From assembly GCA_015056245.1 (NCBI GenBank), contig SVGQ01000012.1, positions 1-42,279 on the forward strand: a DNA stretch of 42,279 nt, read 5' to 3'. Source of the stretch: Clostridiales bacterium. Lineage in GTDB: Bacteria > Bacillota > Clostridia > Christensenellales > Aristaeellaceae. Shown piece after piece: positions 33,574-42,279 of the stretch. The first letter of the stretch is position 1. The number at the start of each line of letters is the position of its first letter. The notes below the pieces were generated by a model. The model made no database searches. It was not told the DNA's origin and saw nothing but the letters and a program-made list of their open reading frames with translations. A program made the translations under genes and the position numbers.

Positions 33574-36500
33574 TTATGATTCATTCGCCCTCCTTTTCCT
33601 GTGATGGTTTTTATACAGAAGCGTCAGTGCCATGCAAATCAGCAGTGCGCCTGCGCCCGTATACAGATGGGTACCCATGCCGCCGGTCTGCGGCAGAACA
33701 TAGGTGGGTTTCAGTTTGTTGGTAATGATCAGCGCGCCATCACCGGAAAGGCTGGCATCTTCCGGCAGTTCAACCGCTGTGCCAGTTCCTTCCACCGTGT
33801 AGGTGGTGATGTAGAGGTTCTGCATCCCGATGCCGCCGCTGGTGATGGAGATCTCCTTCACATAGTAGGTTTTGCCGGATGGCAGGGTATGAGCAGCTTC
33901 CCATGTGTTGGCTTGCGACAGCTGACCATCCGTGATGATACGCACATCCCCGCTGCCGTCTTCCCCCTTGGCCCACACCTCGTAGTTGACCGTATAGTTG
34001 GTCGGCTTATCCGTCATCTCCTCGCCATTGGCATCCTGCCAGATTTTTTTCACTGTCAGGGCAATGGTTGCGGGCGGTTCATAGGTTTGATCCTTGGTGT
34101 TGGTGATCTCAATGGCTTCGCCGCCCGGAGCAGCGCCGTTGTTTTCGTAGGAGACGATATAGCCATCCACGGCGTTCTCCACAACATAGTAGCGGTAGCG
34201 GTACTTGCCATCAGGGGACATTCTGGGCAGGTCGTAAATGGTCTTCTGCCACCCATCCGTTGCTTTGATGGTATATTCATCATACAGAACTGCATCCTCC
34301 GGAAGGCTGACGCCGCCGCTGCGGGAGGTGGAACGGAGGGAGTAGGCAGAAGCAGAGGAAACCGTCGCTTCCAATTGCGTCCACGTGCCATTCGTTCCAT
34401 GATATCCCTGCTCTTTTTTCCAGATGATCGAACCCGATGACCCTGCTACAAATTCAAACGTATATAAGAATTCCGGGACTCCACTATTCGGTTGTTCATA
34501 CGAATAGTGGATCTCTCCACCCTCATATGAAAAGGATTGATCATTTACCTCGGGCTTGTCCCAAGTAGCCGAATAATACTGCCATTTCCAGGTTATGATC
34601 GAACCCTTTGGCACCTCGATTTCACCGAGTGTCCGCTCGTAAGCATGAACCAGCGTACCACTACTCGTATCGGGCGTATACAGATCCAGACTGATCTTTA
34701 CCATTTCCACGGGTTCGGCTACGCATACACCTACGCCGTGGGAGCCAACGCATTGGGGATCGCCGCACAATTCGCAACTGCCATGATCCTCGGGAATACA
34801 TTTGTAATCACCGCAGAATTCACATTCGGAATGAAGAACATCCATCTCCCCGCAACCCGGGCAAATAACGATCTCAACCGCAGACTGCCACAATTGGAAG
34901 GTGATGCTGTCAACCTGCGGGGTACCACCGGCCCAGCTCTTCTTTACCGCCAGCTGGGTGCGCTGGGTATTGGTGATGGTCACTGAACTGTCGGCAGCTG
35001 CCTCAAAATGGATGCCGTCATCGCTGTTGCTGTAGGAAACGGTGAAGCCGTCCGGCACATCCTCAACGAAGTAATATACATACGCCTCGGTCAGCTGACC
35101 ATCCGCGTCCGTTGCATACTTCTCCAGCTGATCCACCGTGGCATGCCATTCATTGTCAGCGGTCAACTCTACGGATCGACTGAATTCCTCATCAATGGCA
35201 CCAGTCGAGCCGATCATGCGTTTCAGCGTAAGCTGGACAGAGGATACCGGAACATCCGTCATCGCGTTGCCATCTGTATCCTTCCAGACCTTATCGACCT
35301 GCATTTCGGTCTCATTGGAAGCCCGTTTGTTGGTGATCACAAGCTTTCCATCCGCAGGGGCGCGTCCATCAGTGTGACTGTAGGTAACTTCGTAGGGCGC
35401 TTGTTCCATCGGCACGCCGTTGACGGCGGTTTCCGTTACCATGTAGCTGTAGCTTATGGTTCCGGAGTCTATAGTGACGCCGTTGGGCAGGCCTGTCCAC
35501 TGATAGCGCCAGTCTGTGCCGTTGACCGGCAGTTCGATCTCCGTCTGCCATTTTCCTGCGGCTTCATCGGCGAAGGTATCGTCCTTTACGTAGCCATCCT
35601 TGGTTACGATCCAGCGGGTCAAGGCCAGCGTGACCGATCTGGCAGGCGTTTCGCCCTCCGCCCATTGCTTCTCCACTTCGAACCCGATATTGCGGATGGC
35701 GGCGTTCTTCACCTTGATCACTTCAAAGACTTTGCCGTTATCCGTAACGGAATCAGAGGGTACCAGCTCCACGGTGAAATTGCCCTGATCCAGTTCCTCG
35801 ATGAAGTAAGCGTAGCTTTCTTTCAGATCGTTGTTCTGGTCGTACCTTGCCATGGGCAGATCCACAAAATTGTATATCCAGCCCGTGCCGCTGTTGATAA
35901 CGGTATAGTCGCTGACACTGTAGATGTAGGGTTCCCAGAAGGCATCCTCCACCAGCAGATTCTTGCGCAGCAGACGGATCCTTACAGCAGGCAGAGGCAG
36001 ATGGGATGTATCTCCCACAAACTCCTGATAGTTACCATCGCTGCTGACAGTGTACCATATCTCGTTGCGGTAAGCGTACTGGGTCTCCTCAATAGACCAG
36101 AGCTCATAGCCCTCGTCGTTGATACCCTGATAGATGTACTGGCTGCCGCCCTCGTCGTACCATTCCTTTTGCACACGCAGGTTGGTCTGAAGCGTACGGC
36201 TGCCGTCCCTTCGGTTGGTGATGACGAAGTTGCCGCCGGTATCGCTGCTGTAGCCGGTAATGATATTGGAAAAGCCCGAGCCGGGGGTTTCGGTGACATA
36301 GTACTTGTAGTGCACTCTGCCAAGGACGGGATCCTCCCCTTCCAGCGGCAGGTTTTCCCACATGCCTTTCCAGTTGCCGGCAGCGTTCAGCTTGATGGTA
36401 TCGCTGTAATCGCGGTCAATATACTGTTGCAGATCGGAAACATAATTCGAATGGTCCGGCGGCATGGATACTTCGGCTTTGATGTTGGTGATCTCCAGAC

Positions 36501-39500
36501 GGGATGCCAAATCACCGTTCCATTCATAGCCGCCCGAAACATGCCTGAAACCGCCTGTGAGCGTCATATCCGCTGTCACAGCAGGAATCGTGAAGGTGTA
36601 CCAATCCATACCATCCCGATCATCTTCCTGAGCGGTGTAGCCATTGATGTACGGAATGAACTGCCCGCCACCATTCGTATTAGTGTGCATGCCATTCAGT
36701 TTTACGCACACATCAAATCTCAGTGTGGAACCAACCTTTGCCGTAACAGTCTGCGAAACAGAATTTTGCTTGTTACCATCAACAATCCGAATGGTTACCA
36801 TGGTGTTTTGATCATCGAGATTCTCATTCTCACCGTTGATCTTGTCACCATGCTTATTCAAAAGTTCTGTCCACTTGTCCGCAGGAATAGCGTAGCGCCG
36901 CAGCACAGCAGTAACAGAGGATGGCAGATACTTGCTTTCCACCTGCGAACCATCGCTGTATTCCCAGAGTTTCTGCACATTCTGCGTGGTAGCCTGACGC
37001 TTGTTTTCCACATAGAGGATATCCGCCTGTTCCTCCAGATTGGGCACCTGATCCATGACCACATCATCCGGATGGGCCACTACAGGATTCTTTTCCTTGG
37101 ACCAGTAGAAATACCTTCTGGGGGCGGGAGAGGGCATATCGTAGCCGGTGATGGTGGCAGTTTCCTCGATGCAATACAGTGTATCGTATGCAAGGCCGCC
37201 CTCGGCGGTATCAGTTGTGGGCGGTTCCAGAATGATCTCGCCGTCCGCATTGGTAACAAGCTCCTCATGGATGACCTGCCAACTGCCATCCTTGTATGCT
37301 GACAGTTTGAAGGTGACACCTTCAAGGCCGTATACCTGATTGGAAGCATCGTGCTTCATGAGAACCATGCTCCGGTTGACGATGATACCGCCCGCACCGG
37401 AGCTTACCCATTTGATATCCGAGCTGGTGGTGTTGCTCTTGCCCTGATTGTCATCATTCTCAATATCCACCGTATTGGTGATATCAAGCGCAACATTATT
37501 ATGCTGCGGGCTCATGGATACCCGGTAATCATACACAAGAACCAGGGCGCAGGCGTCCGGCACCACCAGCTTCATGGTGCGGCTGGCCCAATCCTGACTG
37601 TCATCCTCGGTATAGATGAACTGCCACTGAGAGATATCCACTTCCTGGCCAATGACCAGATTGCCGTTTTCCATCAGCGGCTGACCGTTGGCATCGTAGT
37701 CGGCATAATACAGCTTTACGGTTTCGGGCAGAAGCGTCAATTTACGGTTGGCTTCGATCTCCGTTCCGGCAATCGGCACTTTGGGATTGGACTGACTGTA
37801 GCTGGCCTTGTCCACGACGGTAATGCTGTTCTTCTCAGGATCCAGATCCACCTGCGACGGGTTGATATCCACCTGATAATGCAGCGTACGCTCGCTTTGG
37901 TCATAAATCGGCGCATTCTTGGTCAGGGTCTCGATGTAGGGCTTGGTCTGTTCGATGGTCACAGTCTGGGTCTGTTCGTCATGACCCAGATGGCCCTCGT
38001 TACTGCTCAGCGTTGCGCTGTTGGTCACCTCGCCCAGTTCCTTGCGGTATTGCCCATCCTGATGGTTGGGCATGTTTTCATCGGTCACCCTGCAGTAATA
38101 GGAAAGCCAGATCTCTTTCCCCTTACCCATGAGATTCTTACCGCGCCAGTATTCACCGTCCAGCGTGATGGTAATCTCTCCGGTGGCTGCGTTGTAGGTG
38201 GCAGAATAACCGGAGAATACATCGCTGCTATAGAGGTCAACAAGTTTCAGTGTGCACTGGCTCCGATCCGCAGACCATTCGTCTACCTGAAACCAATAGT
38301 TGGTATTGTCGATACTGACAACGCCATTGGCATAATCGAAATCCGGCTCAATGATTCCCTCAGGCAGCGTATCGGTAATGGTGAGGGATTCATAATCCTG
38401 ATGCTGATAAACCTTCACCTTCCAAAGCACCTGACCCGTAGCGTTGGTCACGCTGCTGGAACCTTCCGATTGCGGACCGTTGAAAATCCAGCCGTACTTG
38501 GTCAGCGGAGGAATGTACGCCAGTTCCAGCTGCTGGGTTTGGGTGGCTGTGCTGGTAATCGGCACTTCATCCTTGATAAAGTCGGCAGAAACAGTATTTT
38601 GATACTTCAGCGAAACGGGGGTCTGGTCTTCTGTTGGCAGCAGATCCTCACGAATGGTGAAATAATACCGGATATTCAATTCCTTTGCCAAGCCGGACAG
38701 ATCGGCTGCATTGGCGCCCTCTTCCGGGGAAAGGGTGATGGTCAGCTGTCTGGTCTGGGCATCATAGGCAGGCTCAATGGACAATCCGGCCTCATTCGGA
38801 TGCATAAGGAGGGAAAAATCGATCGTACCATCGCTGTTTGTGGTAGGCGTAATCGCAGAATTACCAACATAGATGGTGGTCAGGGTCAGTTTCTCCGGGA
38901 ACTCCTGAGGCAGTGTATCGGTTACCACAACCTCATCGTATACGGTTTCGGGCTTTACCCGCACAATCCAGCCAAAATTATTTGGATTATAGGTGGTTGA
39001 GGTGGTGACACCATTGGTGCCCTCCTGCCAATCCATGTTCATTTTGCTGAGGCGCTTGGGCGTGTTCAGTTTGTTTTTGTACGTAAACTCATCGCTGCCA
39101 TAGGGTTCGCTCTGACTATTCACATACACGGAAACTGTATTCTTGTGATTATATTCCTTCTCCGTGCCCTCCTGGGGCAGATCGCCGATCTGACGGGCAA
39201 CCACTTTCAATTGCAGGTTCTGATTCTTGCCATAATGGGTCGCATCCGTTGCGGTACTTTCATCGGAATCGGGCTTGATCGTAACAGTGATTTTTCCCGT
39301 AGAAGGATGATAGATGCCGGTGACATCCAGCCCGCCAAGGTCATCGCCTTTTTGAAGGGTCAGTTGTACATCCTGATCTGCGGAACCGTCGGCAGGCGGC
39401 GTGAAGATCAGCTTGGATCTGCCAAGCTGAATCTCTGTCAGTTGAACATTGGCAGGATCCGGCAGTGTATCCTCGATCACGATCTGTTCATAGTCATCCT

Positions 39501-42279
39501 GCTGGAACACATTGATGCTCCAGGAGAATGGATTTTGCTGATGGCGGTAGGTGCACTCAGAGGAATGGTCCTGAGCATCGCCGCAGCATTTGCTCACCGG
39601 ATTGGACAGATTGGGAACATAGACAGCCTGTGCATAATCATTGGTGCTGCCTACGTTAATGGAGTTGGCAAAATAGGTCGTGTTCGCCAAATCCTTGGTA
39701 ACAGCTGTGCTCTGATAGGTAAGGACAAAGTCCTTGCCCTTGTATTCCTCCCATTTTTCCGACTGCGCGTCCAAGGTAAATTTGAACTCATTGAATATCA
39801 TGTTTCCATGAGTTGCGTCGTTCAGATCAGCAATGCGGATCGGATCTGCATAAGCATAATCGTCGATGGGAGGCGTATAGGCTTTTACCGTGGCAGCAGG
39901 ATCTGCCGCCAGCATGCCATCCAGCTGAGAAAGCAGCGCAGTCAGCTGGGAATAGGTCATGTAATGGCGGGACTTGTTGGTCATATTGTCAGAGCAGACA
40001 ATCGAATCACTCAGGCCGTCGCCGGGAATGGGAATGGTAACCGTCCAATCCAGCGTCATCTGCTCACTGTTCTGTTCTGGGGTGCCGACTTCCTTGGTCA
40101 CCTTCTGGTTTTCCCGGAAAATATTGTCCACCCGGTATTCCGTATCCGTTACCGGCTCATCCTCGGGATTGAGCAGCGTCACTTTGTTGGTTTCTGAATA
40201 ATAACCGGCAAAGTCTTTTTGCGGCTCGGTTTCATAGGTGATCGTGTATTTGGTTGTATTGGGCTGACCCTCCAGCTGGGAGAACTGAATTTCCGCTACC
40301 GTTTGATCGCTCTCGTCCCTGACAATCTGTACGCCGCCATTCATGGGCTCAATAATGATGGAGTTGTCATCAGCCGGCAGGCCATCCAGCATTTGATCCC
40401 TCAGCTTCAGGCCCGCCACATCTCTTCCGTCGGCATTGAAAACAATGGTCCACTTCAAGCGGTCGCTGTCCTTATCATAGCTGCCGGATTTCTCCAGCAT
40501 CGTCTGGATGATATTTTCTTTGTGCTCGGCATCGTCCTTTACCTGATTGGGCGTGTCTTTTCCTGCCACAGCCGTCGCCTTGTTGTTCAGCCACAGATTC
40601 AGGTTCTGATAGCCCAGATCCTTCAACTGCACCGTATAGGTGACCACGTAGGTGGAGACCGTTCCGCCCTGAGCCACGCCGGGCAGGGTGATATCCATCT
40701 GGTTTCCATTTGCCGCGAAGGTATAGCCATCCGCGCCGTCTGTTTTTTCCGGAACCGTCACGCCGTCAAGGGTCACGGAGGTGATGGTCTGGGATTCGAT
40801 CTCGACGCCCTGAGGCAAGCCCAGCACGTCCGTGAGCACAATATCACCCGGTGTACCCTTGCTGGTTACCGTCACCTGATAGGAGAGGGTATTGTTCATG
40901 GGATCATAGGCTTTTTCGCCCATGGGCACTTTTTGTGTTTTCAGGCTGTACAGTGCTGTTTCGCCCTCATCGCGCTTGATGTCTCCCGCGTCCACGGTGA
41001 AATCCACATGATCTTCGAACTCCACACGGATGCTGCCATCATTTTGGGTGGCGCTGGCATCAATCGCACACTCAAAGAACAGATTGCCTTCGCATGTGTC
41101 GCTGTTCGTCAATTGATCAAAATGAATATTCAGGCAATAGGTGCCATCTCCGTTATCCGTAATGGTAAAATAACCCATCTGCTTGTTGGACAGGTTGGAA
41201 ATGGGGATTTCTATGTTGAGCAAGCCGCTGTCCGTGATCTGGACCTCTTTGGGAAGATCGTACCGGAAATCCAGCACAGGCGTTTCACCCTGCAGCACAC
41301 TCTCAGGCACTAGGAACTGAATGTCAATCGCCGTAGCATACTGACTTTTCTCCGGATCGTAAATGGTAAAATAACCATCCTTGGTGTTTACCGAAATGCC
41401 GTTTTCTTTGATATATTGTCCAAAATCCGTCGGATCCTGAGCGGTGCTTTCCTCATCCGCATCATCCAGCGTTGCGGACTGATCCTCCTGAGGCCCCTGT
41501 GCCGATGCGCTGCACGCTTCGCTGTGCACATGCTCTTCCAATGAACAGATCAGATTTCCATCAGCATCATAACAACCATAGGATTCTTCCAGCGACAGCA
41601 TCATAACGCCGCCTGCCGGGGTGGTGGAATGCGTATGTTCCTGCTTGCCGCAGGCATAACGGCAGTCTGCCCCATGGAAATGCTCGGGCTGCTGGCAAGT
41701 CAAACTCCAATTTTCATCATAGCAAAGCTCGCCATGGAAATGTTCTTCCATGCCGCAATAATAATGAATGGCTGCAGGATCCTCCAGACACTCATAGCTG
41801 TGGCGATGCTCCGGCTCAATGCCGCAAAGCAGGGTGAAGTTCTCACCGAAACAGAGGTAGCCATGGAGATGCTCTTCCGTGCCACAGTAGAACACCGCAT
41901 TGGTCAGATCCTCCAGACAAAGTTCGCCGTGGAGATGATCATCGGCATAACCGCAAAGGAGGTCACCCGCTTCATTCACGCATTCCGCGCTGTGATGGTG
42001 TTCGGGAATGCCGCACAAATAGATTGCTTCTACCTCTGGCGTGGCGGTGGGCTCGGTGCTCACTTCGGGTGTGGCAGTGGGTTCGGTACCCACTTCGGGC
42101 GTAGCAGTAGGCTCGCTGCCCGCTTCGGGTGTAGCGGTGGGTTCACTGCCCGCTTCGGGTGTGGCAGTGGGTTCGGTACCCACTTCGGGCGTAGCAGTAG
42201 GTTCGGTGCCCGCTTCCGGCGTGGCGGTGGGCTCGGTGCTCGCTTCGGGCGTGGCGGTGGGCTCGGTGCTCACTTCGGG
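33574..42279 (-). CDS. Giant LPQTG adhesin / pilus tip protein, partial
   Basis: The open frame covers 2901 codons and runs off the right edge, so start and signal peptide are missing. In protein order there is a TEPTATPE repeat spacer, an array of CxxxEHxHxxxC motifs, and a region like bacterial collagen-binding adhesins (TKDGYFTIYDPEKSQYATAI). A long series of related Ig-like domains follows (DTLPDPANVQ, DTLPQEFPEK, DTLPEGIIEP), then at least five Cna-B domains ending in ITN strings at roughly 36220, 35330, 34975, 34100 and 33720. It ends LPQTGG, a membrane helix and KNHHRKRR. One Cna-B domain carries a nine-cysteine insert. Size, domains and first position in the operon point to the pilus tip adhesin; the ligand is unknown. 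Confidence 0.9.
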   Translation of the reverse strand, partial: PEVSTEPTATPEASTEPTATPEAGTEPTATPEVGTEPTATPEAGSEPTATPEAGSEPTATPEVGTEPTATPEVSTEPTATPEVEAIYLCGIPEHHHSAECVNEAGDLLCGYADDHLHGELCLEDLTNAVFYCGTEEHLHGYLCFGENFTLLCGIEPEHRHSYECLEDPAAIHYYCGMEEHFHGELCYDENWSLTCQQPEHFHGADCRYACGKQEHTHSTTPAGGVMMLSLEESYGCYDADGNLICSLEEHVHSEACSASAQGPQEDQSATLDDADEESTAQDPTDFGQYIKENGISVNTKDGYFTIYDPEKSQYATAIDIQFLVPESVLQGETPVLDFRYDLPKEVQITDSGLLNIEIPISNLSNKQMGYFTITDNGDGTYCLNIHFDQLTNSDTCEGNLFFECAIDASATQNDGSIRVEFEDHVDFTVDAGDIKRDEGETALYSLKTQKVPMGEKAYDPMNNTLSYQVTVTSKGTPGDIVLTDVLGLPQGVEIESQTITSVTLDGVTVPEKTDGADGYTFAANGNQMDITLPGVAQGGTVSTYVVTYTVQLKDLGYQNLNLWLNNKATAVAGKDTPNQVKDDAEHKENIIQTMLEKSGSYDKDSDRLKWTIVFNADGRDVAGLKLRDQMLDGLPADDNSIIIEPMNGGVQIVRDESDQTVAEIQFSQLEGQPNTTKYTITYETEPQKDFAGYYSETNKVTLLNPEDEPVTDTEYRVDNIFRENQKVTKEVGTPEQNSEQMTLDWTVTIPIPGDGLSDSIVCSDNMTNKSRHYMTYSQLTALLSQLDGMLAADPAATVKAYTPPIDDYAYADPIRIADLNDATHGNMIFNEFKFTLDAQSEKWEEYKGKDFVLTYQSTAVTKDLANTTYFANSINVGSTNDYAQAVYVPNLSNPVSKCCGDAQDHSSECTYRHQQNPFSWSINVFQQDDYEQIVIEDTLPDPANVQLTEIQLGRSKLIFTPPADGSADQDVQLTLQKGDDLGGLDVTGIYHPSTGKITVTIKPDSDESTATDATHYGKNQNLQLKVVARQIGDLPQEGTEKEYNHKNTVSVYVNSQSEPYGSDEFTYKNKLNTPKRLSKMNMDWQEGTNGVTTSTTYNPNNFGWIVRVKPETVYDEVVVTDTLPQEFPEKLTLTTIYVGNSAITPTTNSDGTIDFSLLMHPNEAGLSIEPAYDAQTRQLTITLSPEEGANAADLSGLAKELNIRYYFTIREDLLPTEDQTPVSLKYQNTVSADFIKDEVPITSTATQTQQLELAYIPPLTKYGWIFNGPQSEGSSSVTNATGQVLWKVKVYQHQDYESLTITDTLPEGIIEPDFDYANGVVSIDNTNYWFQVDEWSADRSQCTLKLVDLYSSDVFSGYSATYNAATGEITITLDGEYWRGKNLMGKGKEIWLSYYCRVTDENMPNHQDGQYRKELGEVTNSATLSSNEGHLGHDEQTQTVTIEQTKPYIETLTKNAPIYDQSERTLHYQVDINPSQVDLDPEKNSITVVDKASYSQSNPKVPIAGTEIEANRKLTLLPETVKLYYADYDANGQPLMENGNLVIGQEVDISQWQFIYTEDDSQDWASRTMKLVVPDACALVLVYDYRVSMSPQHNNVALDITNTVDIENDDNQGKSNTTSSDIKWVSSGAGGIIVNRSMVLMKHDASNQVYGLEGVTFKLSAYKDGSWQVIHEELVTNADGEIILEPPTTDTAEGGLAYDTLYCIEETATITGYDMPSPAPRRYFYWSKEKNPVVAHPDDVVMDQVPNLEEQADILYVENKRQATTQNVQKLWEYSDGSQVESKYLPSSVTAVLRRYAIPADKWTELLNKHGDKINGENENLDDQNTMVTIRIVDGNKQNSVSQTVTAKVGSTLRFDVCVKLNGMHTNTNGGGQFIPYINGYTAQEDDRDGMDWYTFTIPAVTADMTLTGGFRHVSGGYEWNGDLASRLEITNIKAEVSMPPDHSNYVSDLQQYIDRDYSDTIKLNAAGNWKGMWENLPLEGEDPVLGRVHYKYYVTETPGSGFSNIITGYSSDTGGNFVITNRRDGSRTLQTNLRVQKEWYDEGGSQYIYQGINDEGYELWSIEETQYAYRNEIWYTVSSDGNYQEFVGDTSHLPLPAVRIRLLRKNLLVEDAFWEPYIYSVSDYTVINSGTGWIYNFVDLPMARYDQNNDLKESYAYFIEELDQGNFTVELVPSDSVTDNGKVFEVIKVKNAAIRNIGFEVEKQWAEGETPARSVTLALTRWIVTKDGYVKDDTFADEAAGKWQTEIELPVNGTDWRYQWTGLPNGVTIDSGTISYSYMVTETAVNGVPMEQAPYEVTYSHTDGRAPADGKLVITNKRASNETEMQVDKVWKDTDGNAMTDVPVSSVQLTLKRMIGSTGAIDEEFSRSVELTADNEWHATVDQLEKYATDADGQLTEAYVYYFVEDVPDGFTVSYSNSDDGIHFEAAADSSVTITNTQRTQLAVKKSWAGGTPQVDSITFQLWQSAVEIVICPGCGEMDVLHSECEFCGDYKCIPEDHGSCELCGDPQCVGSHGVGVCVAEPVEMVKISLDLYTPDTSSGTLVHAYERTLGEIEVPKGSIITWKWQYYSATWDKPEVNDQSFSYEGGEIHYSYEQPNSGVPEFLYTFEFVAGSSGSIIWKKEQGYHGTNGTWTQLEATVSSASAYSLRSTSRSGGVSLPEDAVLYDEYTIKATDGWQKTIYDLPRMSPDGKYRYRYYVVENAVDGYIVSYENNGAAPGGEAIEITNTKDQTYEPPATIALTVKKIWQDANGEEMTDKPTNYTVNYEVWAKGEDGSGDVRIITDGQLSQANTWEAAHTLPSGKTYYVKEISITSGGIGMQNLYITTYTVEGTGTAVELPEDASLSGDGALIITNKLKPTYVLPQTGGMGTHLYTGAGALLICMALTLLYKNHHRKRRANES
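34723..34863 (-). other. Nine-cysteine CxxC cluster inside a Cna-B domain
   Basis: The adhesin segment contains CPGCGE, SECEFCGDYKC, GSCELCGDPQC and GVGVCV: nine cysteines, three CxxC knuckles and several histidines within 47 residues. It interrupts a Cna-B domain between ITFQLWQSAVEIVI and VEMVKISLDLY. The pattern resembles tandem zinc ribbons, which are rare in secreted proteins. Confidence 0.8.
39553..39588 (-). other. Isolated Cys/His motif in the adhesin
   Basis: CCGDAQDHSSECTYRH reads as a single degenerate copy of the CxxxEHxHxxxC motif at the start of an Ig-like domain, about 2 kb (650 residues) away from the N-terminal array. Confidence 0.55.
41512..42015 (-). repeat. Array of CxxxEHxHxxxC motifs with 43-residue super-repeat
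   Basis: Eight motif copies follow one another: CGIPEHHHSAEC, CGYADDHLHGELC, CGTEEHLHGYLC, CGIEPEHRHSYEC, CGMEEHFHGELC, CQQPEHFHGADC, CGKQEHTHSTT (closing Cys lost) and CSLEEHVHSEAC. Linkers alternate between 8 and 10 residues, giving a 43-residue (129-bp) super-repeat at 42015-41887 and 41886-41758, with a third partial unit from 41757. Two Cys plus two His per copy is the composition of a metal site. Confidence 0.9.
42031..42279 (-). repeat. Tandem 30-bp repeat encoding TEPTATPE(A/V)(G/S)
   Basis: At least eight 30-bp units encode ten residues each, differing mainly in Ala/Val and Gly/Ser positions, and run into the window edge. Such Pro/Thr-rich stretches form extended stalks in surface proteins and change length by slippage. 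Confidence 0.92.

Noticed and set aside
35008-37302. 764-codon plus-strand reading frame, and others of 300-550 codons opposite the adhesin
   Set aside because: They lie antisense to clear Ig-like and Cna-B domains, have no family similarity and no ribosome binding sites; they are by-products of codon bias.
42031-42279. Regular 30-bp repeats resembling a CRISPR array
   Set aside because: The units are contiguous with no unique spacers and stay in frame as TEPTATPE within an LPXTG protein.

Overview
The window looks like chromosomal DNA of a low-to-mid-GC Gram-positive anaerobe of the class Clostridia (Bacillota), probably from the gut. Supporting signs are strong AGGAGG-type ribosome binding sites, TTGACA/TATAAT promoters, several TTG and GTG starts, sortase-anchored LPXTG surface proteins, an ECF folate transporter behind a tetrahydrofolate riboswitch, and an accessory block of a type common in gut Firmicutes. 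No genus can be fixed from the sequence alone.

Positions 1 to about 7440 hold the right-hand part of an integrative mobilizable element. Its genes are a partial SLOG-like protein, a small XRE repressor, a DUF6061-like protein, a Mob/Pre (MobV-type) relaxase, a primase/DUF3987 replication protein, a small DNA-binding protein, a larger XRE regulator and a tyrosine recombinase. The integrase end abuts the 3' end of rpsI, a known target of integrative elements in other Firmicutes. Two divergent control regions with repeated operators (358-434 and 5129-5244) look like the element's regulatory switches.

Positions 7442 to 21320 are host core genes. They comprise rplM-rpsI with a clear promoter and leader; an acyltransferase-3 membrane protein; a zinc-ribbon membrane protein; a small protein plus a cytosolic three-LysM protein; and a leftward run folT-nth-obg-yhbY followed by a PD-(D/E)XK nuclease-like gene and a SNF2 helicase. 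This run starts from one strong promoter and a THF riboswitch. Upstream lie a membrane protein, a free methionine-R-sulfoxide reductase, the ktrB-ktrA potassium uptake pair and an esterase.

Positions 21388 to 29196 are one gene for a 2602-residue cyclic beta-glucan synthase-like enzyme (GT84, glycoamylase and GH94 modules), isolated by terminators.

Positions 29407 to 42279 (minus strand) are a pilus operon. Transcription order is a giant LPQTG adhesin (N-terminus beyond the window), an LPTTG major pilin, a class C sortase, an IPQTG minor pilin and a second sortase. The adhesin is the most unusual item: it carries a TEPTATPE spacer, a tandem array of Cys/His motifs of the form CxxxEHxHxxxC with a 43-residue super-repeat, many Ig-like and Cna-B domains, and a nine-cysteine CxxC cluster inserted in one Cna-B domain. 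This suggests a metal-binding pilus tip protein.
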